Assembly (NCBI GenBank): GCA_947499565.1 | Contig: CANMOV010000003.1 | Coordinates: 1 to 64,000 of the forward strand | Length of the DNA stretch: 64,000 nucleotides | Reading direction: 5' to 3' | From: an uncultured Croceitalea sp. | Lineage (GTDB): Bacteria > Bacteroidota > Bacteroidia > Flavobacteriales > Flavobacteriaceae | Notes under the pieces: model-generated | The model's input: only the letters and a program-made list of their open reading frames with translations | Told to the model about the DNA's origin: nothing | Databases searched by the model: none | Shown: one piece after another, positions 1-5,892 of the stretch | Layout of the letters: each line of letters begins with the position of its first letter | Position numbering within the stretch: the first letter of the stretch is position 1 | Program-made: the position numbers and the translations under genes

Positions 1-50
1 AGACAGGGTGGGTTGAAGGAAAAATAATAGCTAAAAAAGTTCATATTTTA

Positions 51-79
51 TTTGGTAAGTCCATAGAATACTTACCAAA
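51..79. terminator. Inverted repeat, possible terminator
   Basis: The arms TTTGGTAAGT (51-60) and ACTTACCAAA (70-79) are perfectly complementary around a 9-base loop. They lie about 30 bases past the stop codon of the frameshifted minus-strand gene, and A/T-rich DNA follows. It could end transcription leftward, but no clean U tract is seen. Confidence 0.35.
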
Positions 80-107
80 CTTCATCCTATCTTTTTGCGA
101 AGTGCCA

Positions 108-604
108 TCATAGTTCTTCTTTCAATGCTTGTTTTAGACTTTCCAATTCAGATTCTTCAATTTCCAGTTTATAGTAAGGTTTTCCAAATCGAGGTTTCTC
201 CTTTTTGATTTGTTCCAAGAGTTTAAGAAATTTTTTTCGTTCGCTTTTCCATTTCTCTTTAAGGATATAATAATCATATTGGGTAACCCTATCCTTTTTT
301 ACCGATTGCTCGAACATTCTTTCCTGAAGCTCCAAACGCTTTTCTTTTCTCCTCATTTCATTCTCACCATAATCGAATATCTTTTTGAGCATATCATGAA
401 TTTTTGGAATGGAGCTGTTTTTTCCCAATTGCGAAGTAGTTCCTCTATATAATCAAATCTTTTGGTTATGTAATAGACATATCCCATATAGTTCATCAGG
501 TACTTGTTCTTTGGTGGGATCTTTGCCCCTTCAAAGAAGTCCATCATCAGTTCCAATGTAAATGTATGCGACTTGGAAATCTTCTTTGAAAACTCCCGAT
601 TCAA
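108..604 (-). pseudogene. Frameshifted hypothetical gene
   Basis: Two minus-strand reading frames overlap here (353-604 and 108-428). They join into one protein of about 165 residues if one base is added to a run of six A (minus strand) near 413-418: the first frame reads ...LLRNWEK and the second continues NSSIPKIHDMLKK. The C-terminal half is charged and likely helical. I recognise no family. The first frame has only a TTG start at 604 and stays open without an ATG to about 661, where it runs into sequence shared with the cassette-type repeats, so the 5' end may be truncated. It is either a decayed gene or a homopolymer sequencing error. Confidence 0.55.
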
Positions 605-606
605 AT

Positions 607-675
607 AACATTGTTGAAAGGATTTTGCTATATTTCCGAAGAAATCACCGAACTGCGATTAGCAGGTCGTTGTAA
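607..675 (+). repeat. Diverged remnant of the cassette repeat (right half)
   Basis: This stretch aligns with the last ~68 bases of the 356-bp repeat found at 1651-2006 and 3397-3752. It shares CATTGTT, ATTTTGCTATATTTCCG (622-638), GAAATCAC and the terminal GTTGT (669-673), but the sequence between them has diverged. The left half is missing and the frameshifted gene sits in its place. GTTGTAACAC at 669-678 begins the first gene module and is the exact reverse complement of GTGTTACAAC at 1527-1536, just after that module's genes. Confidence 0.6.
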
Positions 676-704
676 CACATTGAAATCCTAATTTGTTTAA
701 AAGC

Positions 705-1130
705 ATGAATTTGAGAGAGTTTACATTAAGAGATAAAATGGGAGAAAGTAATTTTAAACATGCCCAAAAAGAATTTAAAAATTCAATTCCAAAACTTGTC
801 AAACGCTATTTAGTAAAATATGGTAAATCATCCATAGAAGAAGATATATTTATTGATCAAGAGAACACTCATTGGATTCTAAATTCTTTTATGAGTTCAA
901 TTGAAATTATGAAACTACCTAAGGAATATAAAGATTCAGATTGGGGAGAATGGTTCCCTTTCGCATTTGATATGGGAGGATGGCATTTTTGTATAGATAT
1001 GTCTGATAATGATTATGGAGGTGTATATGTTAACAGATGGAATGACTACTCTCCCGAAGAGCAATTCTTAAAAATTGCTGATAATTTTGAAATATTTATC
1101 AACGGATTGAAAAAAGAAAAAGAATTATAA
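705..1130 (+). CDS. SMI1/KNR4 (SUKH) family protein
   Basis: A 141-residue protein with the look of the SMI1/KNR4 (SUKH) fold: an N-terminal helix pair (FKNSIPKLVKRYLVKYG), then WGEWFPFAFDMGGWHFCID and DNDYGGVYVNRW, the usual hydrophobic strand followed by an Asp/Gly turn and an acidic loop. Bacterial SUKH proteins are commonly immunity proteins against polymorphic toxins, often present without their toxin. No toxin is encoded nearby. I chose ATG at 705; a TTG at 693 would add four residues. The next gene starts 20 bases downstream in the same module, so the two are probably cotranscribed. Confidence 0.7.
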   Translation: MNLREFTLRDKMGESNFKHAQKEFKNSIPKLVKRYLVKYGKSSIEEDIFIDQENTHWILNSFMSSIEIMKLPKEYKDSDWGEWFPFAFDMGGWHFCIDMSDNDYGGVYVNRWNDYSPEEQFLKIADNFEIFINGLKKEKEL

Positions 1131-1150
1131 AAAATTAAAATACTGACGAG

Positions 1151-1522
1151 TTGAAAGTTATAAAGCTAACCAGAGAGAGTGTAGCTGCGGGAGATGACAT
1201 TAATGCACCTCATTTTAAAGAAATACAAATAGAAGAAGATTGGAAGATAGAACAAATACTAAACAAAGTTCTTAACTCTAAATATTTGCCAAGAATATTA
1301 GGGGGTTCAACATGGAGCGTTGCTATTAATAAACCTATAGCTGTTATTAGTTCAAATTATCCTGATTTCAGAATAAAAATAATAGCTGGGGCTGGCTCTG
1401 ATTTTCCTCATCAAGGAACTAAAGGATTTGTAGATATACGAACAATTCATTTCAATTACCATGCACAACAAGGCTCTGATATTGTTTTGAAAGTGCTAGA
1501 AAGATTCAACTTAAATCAATAG
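1151..1522 (+). CDS. Hypothetical protein, cassette cargo
   Basis: A 123-residue soluble protein with no signal peptide or membrane segment. The start is a TTG, since no earlier in-frame ATG exists after the upstream stop. Visible features are a mixed alpha/beta pattern, LGGSTWSVAINKPIAVIS and a late FNYHAQQGSDIVLKVLERF. I do not recognise the family. It follows the SUKH gene by 20 bases and both lie between one pair of module boundaries (GTTGTAACAC and GTGTTACAAC). A role as a second immunity-type or defence-related cargo protein is inference from position only. Confidence 0.55.
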   Translation: MKVIKLTRESVAAGDDINAPHFKEIQIEEDWKIEQILNKVLNSKYLPRILGGSTWSVAINKPIAVISSNYPDFRIKIIAGAGSDFPHQGTKGFVDIRTIHFNYHAQQGSDIVLKVLERFNLNQ

Positions 1523-1530
1523 TAACGTGT

Positions 1531-1657
1531 TACAACAATGGTTATAAGTAATTGCTTGACTGGTTAAGAAGATGAAGCTTCTTACAAGTAAATACAACTA
1601 AGTACAGCGAAAAAAATATAACTTTAAAAACGCAACTACTTATAACCATTGTTCGAG
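1531..1657 (+). repeat. attC-like inverted-repeat site A1
   Basis: Starts with TACAAC nine bases after the upstream stop codon. The left arm at 1534-1555 contains AACAATGGTTATAAGTA. The right arm at 1632-1653 is complementary to it at 21 of 22 positions and ends in GTT. The site is about 127 bp, within the size range of integron attC sites, and the next unit begins exactly at GTTCGAG (1651). The core does not fit the strict GTTRRRY consensus. Together with the adjoining repeat it fills the 506-base gap 1523-2028, where I see no credible gene. Confidence 0.5.
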
Positions 1658-2006
1658 TCAATTCACCTTCGGTGAACTTTAATCTGCGCAACTACGTTGC
1701 AATGCATCTTAAAGCAATCGACTCGAACTACAGCGCTAAACCAAATTACCCCAACCACTATACCCTAAAATCACCGCTAGGTGGGCTTCGAGCCAAAACA
1801 AACAAGAACGGCCGGCTAAAAGTAATTTGGTACTGTAATTTATACTCCCAATAACGCAAAATCCAGCAAGGAAACGTCCGCTATCGCGGACTCCTTGGTG
1901 AACAATGCAGCGTGATTATACGGAAGTCCGTTTCACACTGCATTGTTAAACGAATTTTGCTATATTTCCGTAGAAATCACAGCACTACGTTTAGCGCTGT
2001 AGTTGT
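1651..2006 (+). repeat. 356-bp structured direct repeat, copy 1
   Basis: Identical by eye over 356 bases to 3397-3752. It begins GTTCGAGTC (1651-1659), which is the exact reverse complement of GACTCGAAC (1720-1728). A second inverted repeat pairs AACTACAGCGCTAAAC (1726-1741) with GTTTAGCGCTGTAGTT (1989-2004). Small hairpins lie inside: TTCACCTTCGGTGAA, GCAACTACGTTGC, GTCCGCTATCGCGGAC and AACAATGCAG...CTGCATTGTT. It ends in GTTGT, where the next gene module starts. No convincing gene lies in it. It reads as a gene-less cassette carrying a large recombination-type site, or as a structured regulatory element. Confidence 0.8.
1961..1968 (+). promoter_or_regulatory. Candidate promoter -7 element inside the repeat
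   Basis: TATATTTC matches seven of eight positions of the Bacteroidota -7 box (TAnnTTTG) and lies 61 bases before the ATG of the HEPN-motif gene. The same stretch (ATTTTGCTATATTTCCG) occurs upstream of the other two gene modules at 622-638 and 3700-3716. The only upstream TTG gives a short 15-base spacer, so this is a weak call. Confidence 0.3.
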
Positions 2007-2028
2007 AGGTAATCTTGACAGAACACTA

Positions 2029-3198
2029 ATGAGTAGATTTAAAATTAAATTAGAATATGAATACCGAATCTACACGCGAGAAGCTTCAGGTTTTGTCGAT
2101 TGGAATAACTTTAGAGCTATTATTAATGAATTAGGAATCAGTCTATATTTAACTTATGACCTTTCTAAAAAAGAAAAAACAGAATTATTTAGTTCAATTG
2201 TGGATAATATGAATCTGCAAGAAAAAAATATAAAATCTAATCTTCCTGTTTATTATCCTCATTGGAATCTAATACCTGCCTCATTACAAAGAAAAGTTGT
2301 TGATTTAACGGAAGAACTACATTTGGGTGCTCGTCAATTAAACCAATTATTGAGAAAAAATAAAAAATCAATTAGACTACCGAATTACCAGTTAAGGAGA
2401 GTTCCACCGAATCAATGGCCGAACTGGAATATAGCATATTGGAGTTTAATGGACGATGAAAAGGAATTATTCAAAGATATCATTGATTCCGCATTGCCTA
2501 TTACCAAATCAAGGATAAAAAATGGAATTTTTATTCCTCTTCCTGATTCATTCAGAGGTAGGAATGTACAATTTGACCAAGACGATATTGAAAATCTTCA
2601 GAAAATTGTCGGAAAAACGGACTTCAATCAAGAACCACCATTCTCAACACTATTTGCCTATGCAGTTCAAAATTATGAGAATCGTTCTTTTTCTTCTTTT
2701 ATTATAACATTGACTGCTGCACTTGAAACAGGGCTAAAATGGTACTTGAGTAACAAAGGAGATTCAATTTCTAAATATTTATTAGATAATATACCTAGTC
2801 CACCTCTTCCAAAATTATTATCAGTAGCTATCTCTGAATGTGGATTAGAAATACCAGATATTTATAAAAAATGGATTGGGAAATTAATAGAATTTAGGAA
2901 TCACGCTGTTCATAAAACTGGAACAATTGACTTTAAAATTATGCAGGTAACAAGGTGGTTAGCAATAGGTGAAGCTATAATTTCAGCTATACAAGATATA
3001 AAGCCTTATGAATTTACAGGTTATAAAATCACGATTCCTGAACACCATAAAACCTTACCAAAAGGAACTAAAGCAATAATAATGAGAGAAGAAAAAGATT
3101 ATGGAGAAATAAACTTACATATTGCTTTAGATTCTGGTGTTTCAGCCAGAACTAAAGAAGGTTCTTTTGACATAGATGAAAACCAAAAAATTGAATAA
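2029..3198 (+). CDS. HEPN-motif protein, cassette cargo
   Basis: A 389-residue soluble protein. The C-terminal ~170 residues look like a HEPN helical domain: a long helix (SFIITLTAALETGLKWYL, about 223-240), then the motif R290-N-H-A-V-H295, which fits the Rx4-6H signature of HEPN ribonucleases with a polar residue after Arg, then a further helix. The N-terminal ~200 residues are not recognised. HEPN proteins of this kind occur in toxin-antitoxin, abortive-infection and RNA-cleaving defence systems; that role here is inference. I start at ATG 2029, because an earlier in-frame start at 1912 would translate the structured repeat. No antitoxin partner is adjacent. Confidence 0.6.
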   Translation: MSRFKIKLEYEYRIYTREASGFVDWNNFRAIINELGISLYLTYDLSKKEKTELFSSIVDNMNLQEKNIKSNLPVYYPHWNLIPASLQRKVVDLTEELHLGARQLNQLLRKNKKSIRLPNYQLRRVPPNQWPNWNIAYWSLMDDEKELFKDIIDSALPITKSRIKNGIFIPLPDSFRGRNVQFDQDDIENLQKIVGKTDFNQEPPFSTLFAYAVQNYENRSFSSFIITLTAALETGLKWYLSNKGDSISKYLLDNIPSPPLPKLLSVAISECGLEIPDIYKKWIGKLIEFRNHAVHKTGTIDFKIMQVTRWLAIGEAIISAIQDIKPYEFTGYKITIPEHHKTLPKGTKAIIMREEKDYGEINLHIALDSGVSARTKEGSFDIDENQKIE

Positions 3199-3208
3199 AA
3201 AGACTACC

Positions 3209-3403
3209 TACAACAACGTGTATAAAACATAGCTAGTAAGTGCAAAACCGAGAGGTTTGTGCTTATTTACAAAGACCGCCAAATTTTTAATTTGGCTTTT
3301 AGAATAGAAAAATTAAAAACAAAACATAAAAATTCGGGGCTGTGTTTATCCGAAAAGTTAGCGTCTTTTTACACGCTACGTTTCATACACAAGACCGTTC
3401 GAG
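3209..3403 (+). repeat. attC-like inverted-repeat site A2
   Basis: Starts with TACAAC ten bases after the HEPN gene stop. The left arm GTGTATAAAACATAGC (3218-3233) pairs with GCTACGTTTCATACAC (3375-3390) at 14 of 16 positions, and the site ends at GTTCGAG (3397). Site and repeat together fill the 588-base gap 3199-3786. ACCTACAAC before the arm is complementary to GTTGTAGGT at the start of the same gene module (2002). No gene is seen inside; the A/T-rich middle looks non-coding. Confidence 0.5.
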
Positions 3404-3752
3404 TCAATTCACCTTCGGTGAACTTTAATCTGCGCAACTACGTTGCAATGCATCTTAAAGCAATCGACTCGAACTACAGCGCTAAACCAAATTACCCCAA
3501 CCACTATACCCTAAAATCACCGCTAGGTGGGCTTCGAGCCAAAACAAACAAGAACGGCCGGCTAAAAGTAATTTGGTACTGTAATTTATACTCCCAATAA
3601 CGCAAAATCCAGCAAGGAAACGTCCGCTATCGCGGACTCCTTGGTGAACAATGCAGCGTGATTATACGGAAGTCCGTTTCACACTGCATTGTTAAACGAA
3701 TTTTGCTATATTTCCGTAGAAATCACAGCACTACGTTTAGCGCTGTAGTTGT
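3397..3752 (+). repeat. 356-bp structured direct repeat, copy 2
   Basis: Second exact copy of the element at 1651-2006, offset by 1746 bases, with the same nested inverted repeats. The identity stops sharply at both ends: upstream at GTTCGAG, where flanks differ (CATT versus GACC), and downstream at GTTGT, where the next module begins. Perfect identity against unrelated cargo on either side implies recent duplication, conversion or acquisition as a unit. Confidence 0.8.
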
Positions 3753-3786
3753 GTTTAATACCGAAAAACCTCATACGAAAACAAAA

Positions 3787-4176
3787 ATGACAAAAAACCG
3801 AATCGATACTAGTTCGCAATATCTTACATATATAGTCTCTCGAATCATTCTTATCGGTGGAATTGGATTTCTAATTTATAGTATTTGGACTCAAAATATT
3901 GGAGCGATTATTATCTGCTCCTTATTTGTGATTTATTCACTAATTACGATAATAAGGGTTTTTGACAAACCTACAGAGATTGAATTTGACGAAAATTATA
4001 TTTATCTAGAAAACGGAAATAAACGGATAGCATTAAATGAAGTTGTTAGTATCAAAAAGAATCGAATATTATACAAATCAAACGGAATTGAGTCGAATTT
4101 GAAACTGCCGTATTTCCATTTTACGGATAAAAAGTGGATTGAATTAAAGGAACTGATTAATAATAAAAAGCACTAA
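3787..4176 (+). CDS. Small membrane protein with cytosolic C-terminal domain
   Basis: A 129-residue protein with two membrane helices (about residues 17-36, YIVSRIILIGGIGFLIYSIW, and 39-60), then a strand-rich tail of about 65 residues (EIEFDENYIYLENGNKRIALNEV...) that resembles the PH-like domains seen after two-helix membrane segments in Bacteroidota. Function unknown. ATG 3787 is chosen over an earlier in-frame start at 3658, which lies in the repeat. It is the only gene of the third module and its stop is two bases before the TACAAC of the next site. Confidence 0.55.
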   Translation: MTKNRIDTSSQYLTYIVSRIILIGGIGFLIYSIWTQNIGAIIICSLFVIYSLITIIRVFDKPTEIEFDENYIYLENGNKRIALNEVVSIKKNRILYKSNGIESNLKLPYFHFTDKKWIELKELINNKKH

Positions 4177-4178
4177 AA

Positions 4179-4332
4179 TACAACAACGTGTATAATTAAT
4201 TACTACGGAATTCCATCGCAGGAAATTCACTCGAATTAATTAACTTGCCAATACGTCTGAAAATCCTAACTGATTTTCCGTAACTAACCATATACCAACC
4301 GTTCTAGTCAATTCAGCTGAAGCTGGTTAGAG
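4179..4332 (+). repeat. attC-like site A3 and truncated start of a third repeat
   Basis: TACAACAACGTGTATAA (4179-4195) matches the start of site A2. The right side (4280-4303, ending CCAACCGTT) is partly complementary to it. At 4301 the sequence GTTCTAGTCAATTCA continues like the start of the 356-bp repeat (GTTCGAGTCAATTCA), with a different hairpin after it (CAGCTGAAGCTG). Similarity ends by about 4332, which I take as the right edge of the array. The rest of the 209-base gap before the next gene holds a terminator and nothing else recognisable. Confidence 0.45.
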
Positions 4333-4356
4333 TCCAATATCCGTTACCAGTAAATA

Positions 4357-4389
4357 AAAGTCTTTTCAATTTCTTGAAAGGCTTTTTAT
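4357..4389 (-). terminator. Terminator of the efflux operon
   Basis: AAAAGTCTTTTCAA and TTGAAAGGCTTTTT form a near-perfect hairpin with a four-base loop. Read on the minus strand it is followed by TTTTATTT. It overlaps the stop of the CPXCG gene, the last gene of the minus-strand operon. Confidence 0.6.
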
Positions 4390-4568
4390 TGTTCTATATC
4401 TATAGCTTCAAAACCGATTAACTCATTTTCTTCAAATTGCGGGTGTATTTCTATAGGATTGCAACATACCTCACAATCTTCTACATAAGTTTGATTTGAA
4501 ACTGAGGTATCTAAAAGCATGGATATTTCTTCCCAACAATAAGGGCATTGAAAAAAGTGCTCAAGCAT
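4386..4568 (-). CDS. CPXCG motif cysteine-rich protein
   Basis: A 60-residue protein with two cysteine pairs, CPYC near residue 8 and CEVCC near residue 33, as in the small CPXCG family of putative zinc-binding proteins. The second half is acidic. It starts one base after tolC stops and is likely the last gene of the efflux operon. Its function is not established. CPYC in place of CPxCG is within what the family shows. Confidence 0.7.
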   Translation of the reverse strand: MLEHFFQCPYCWEEISMLLDTSVSNQTYVEDCEVCCNPIEIHPQFEENELIGFEAIDIEQ

Positions 4569-4569
4569 G

Positions 4570-5892
4570 TTACAAATCTACATTAAGTAATTGTCCTGTT
4601 AACTGCAATAGCTGTAACTCCGCAAGCTTAGCATTATATTTTGCTAGGCTTCTACTTGTTTTTGCATTTAAGAGATTAATTTGCGCTTGCCGTACTTCAA
4701 CAGAGGTAATTTGGCCTAATTTGTAGCGTTCATTGGAACGTTCATAATTATTAGTCGCGGTAGCTACATTTTGTTCTTGAAGTTGGTACACTTGAAGTCT
4801 ATTTTCATAATTGCCTTTAGCGTTGGCAATATCGCGACGGATTTCCTGTTTAATCTGTTGCTCCAAAGTTTCCTGAGAATCTAATAGAATTTTTGCATTC
4901 TTAATTTGAGTGATACCATTCCCTCCATTAAAGAGGTTCCAAGATAAGTTTACACCAGCTGAGAAACCCGTGGATGTGTTTGAAGCAAGAAAGTTTGTTG
5001 CCGGAAAATTACCCTCATTCCAACCATATGAACCTGTTAAACCAATGGTTGGTAGAAAAACAGATTTACCCGCCTTTAAATTATAATCATTTATCATAAT
5101 ATTCTTTTCTGCCTGTAGCATTCTAATATTATTGACCTCTCCATCAATTAAAAACTCTTCCAAAGCTATTGCGTTGGTAAAAACAACAGTAGTATCTACC
5201 ACAAAATCTGTGCTTAATTCTCTATTAAGCAAAACATTTAAATCTCGTTGTGTGTTTTTTAAAGTTTGCCTTTCATTCATTAAGTTAATACTATCATTAA
5301 CCAAATCTACTTGGGCATTTAAAATAGCTAACTTGTTACTTTGACCATACTCAAAGCTATATTCCGCCCTAGTTAAACGGTTTTGCGTATTCTCAAAAGT
5401 TTCTTCCAGAACTACTATATTTTCTGAAATTCTGGCCACCTCAAAATACACTGTAAACAATTGCAACATTGTTGTTTCAATTGTTTCCCGTGCTTGCAGT
5501 TCGCTTAAATTATATTCCTCTTTTAAGCGCTTATAATCATACCATCTTCCTAGACCATCAAATAGGGTATAGTTTAAATTTAACGAAGCATTATATCGCG
5601 TTGTTTCTGCTCCATTTACTGTTCTTTGTGTACCATCTTGAAAAGTTGCTTCTTGGTCATTGTTATCATAGGAAGCACCCCCATTGGCAGAAAGTGATGG
5701 TAAAAATCCAGAATTTAAGACACTTTTATTATTCTCAGCAACTTTAATATTATTATTGGCTATGACAATCCCAAAATTATTCTCTAAAGTTAACTTTACA
5801 GCTTCTTCTTTGGACAACTTAGTCTCTTGACCATGTATAGAATTTAGTAGAAAAATGCCCAGCGCCGCGAATAGATAATATGGTTTACGCAT
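4570..5892 (-). CDS. TolC family outer-membrane efflux channel
   Basis: A 440-residue protein with an N-terminal signal peptide (about residues 1-21, ending SIHGQ), followed by two repeats of the outer-membrane efflux protein fold: long helices rich in Asn/Gln/Ala (LTLENNFGIVIANNNIKVAE; later RYKLGQITSVEVRQAQINLL) and strands with alternating residues. It provides the outer-membrane exit duct of a tripartite pump. Its start overlaps the stop of the upstream pump gene by one base, so the two are cotranscribed. Confidence 0.9.
   Translation of the reverse strand: MRKPYYLFAALGIFLLNSIHGQETKLSKEEAVKLTLENNFGIVIANNNIKVAENNKSVLNSGFLPSLSANGGASYDNNDQEATFQDGTQRTVNGAETTRYNASLNLNYTLFDGLGRWYDYKRLKEEYNLSELQARETIETTMLQLFTVYFEVARISENIVVLEETFENTQNRLTRAEYSFEYGQSNKLAILNAQVDLVNDSINLMNERQTLKNTQRDLNVLLNRELSTDFVVDTTVVFTNAIALEEFLIDGEVNNIRMLQAEKNIMINDYNLKAGKSVFLPTIGLTGSYGWNEGNFPATNFLASNTSTGFSAGVNLSWNLFNGGNGITQIKNAKILLDSQETLEQQIKQEIRRDIANAKGNYENRLQVYQLQEQNVATATNNYERSNERYKLGQITSVEVRQAQINLLNAKTSRSLAKYNAKLAELQLLQLTGQLLNVDL

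Noticed and set aside
1531-1657. Calling site A1 a true attC
   Set aside because: The cores are GTTCGAG and TACAAC rather than GTTRRRY and RYYYAAC, and no integrase is seen. It is listed as attC-like only.
1672-1854. Open frame of about 60 codons inside the 356-bp repeat, also in copy 2
   Set aside because: It starts on GTG, spans several hairpins and is identical only because the DNA is identical. The composition looks like structured non-coding DNA.
1912-2028. N-terminal extension of the HEPN-motif gene, and the same for the third cargo gene (3658-3786)
   Set aside because: The extensions translate the repeat and are identical in two unrelated genes, so ATG at 2029 and 3787 are preferred.
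3259-3600. Open frame joining site A2 to the second repeat
   Set aside because: It crosses the module boundary and the repeat, and has no conserved protein-like content.
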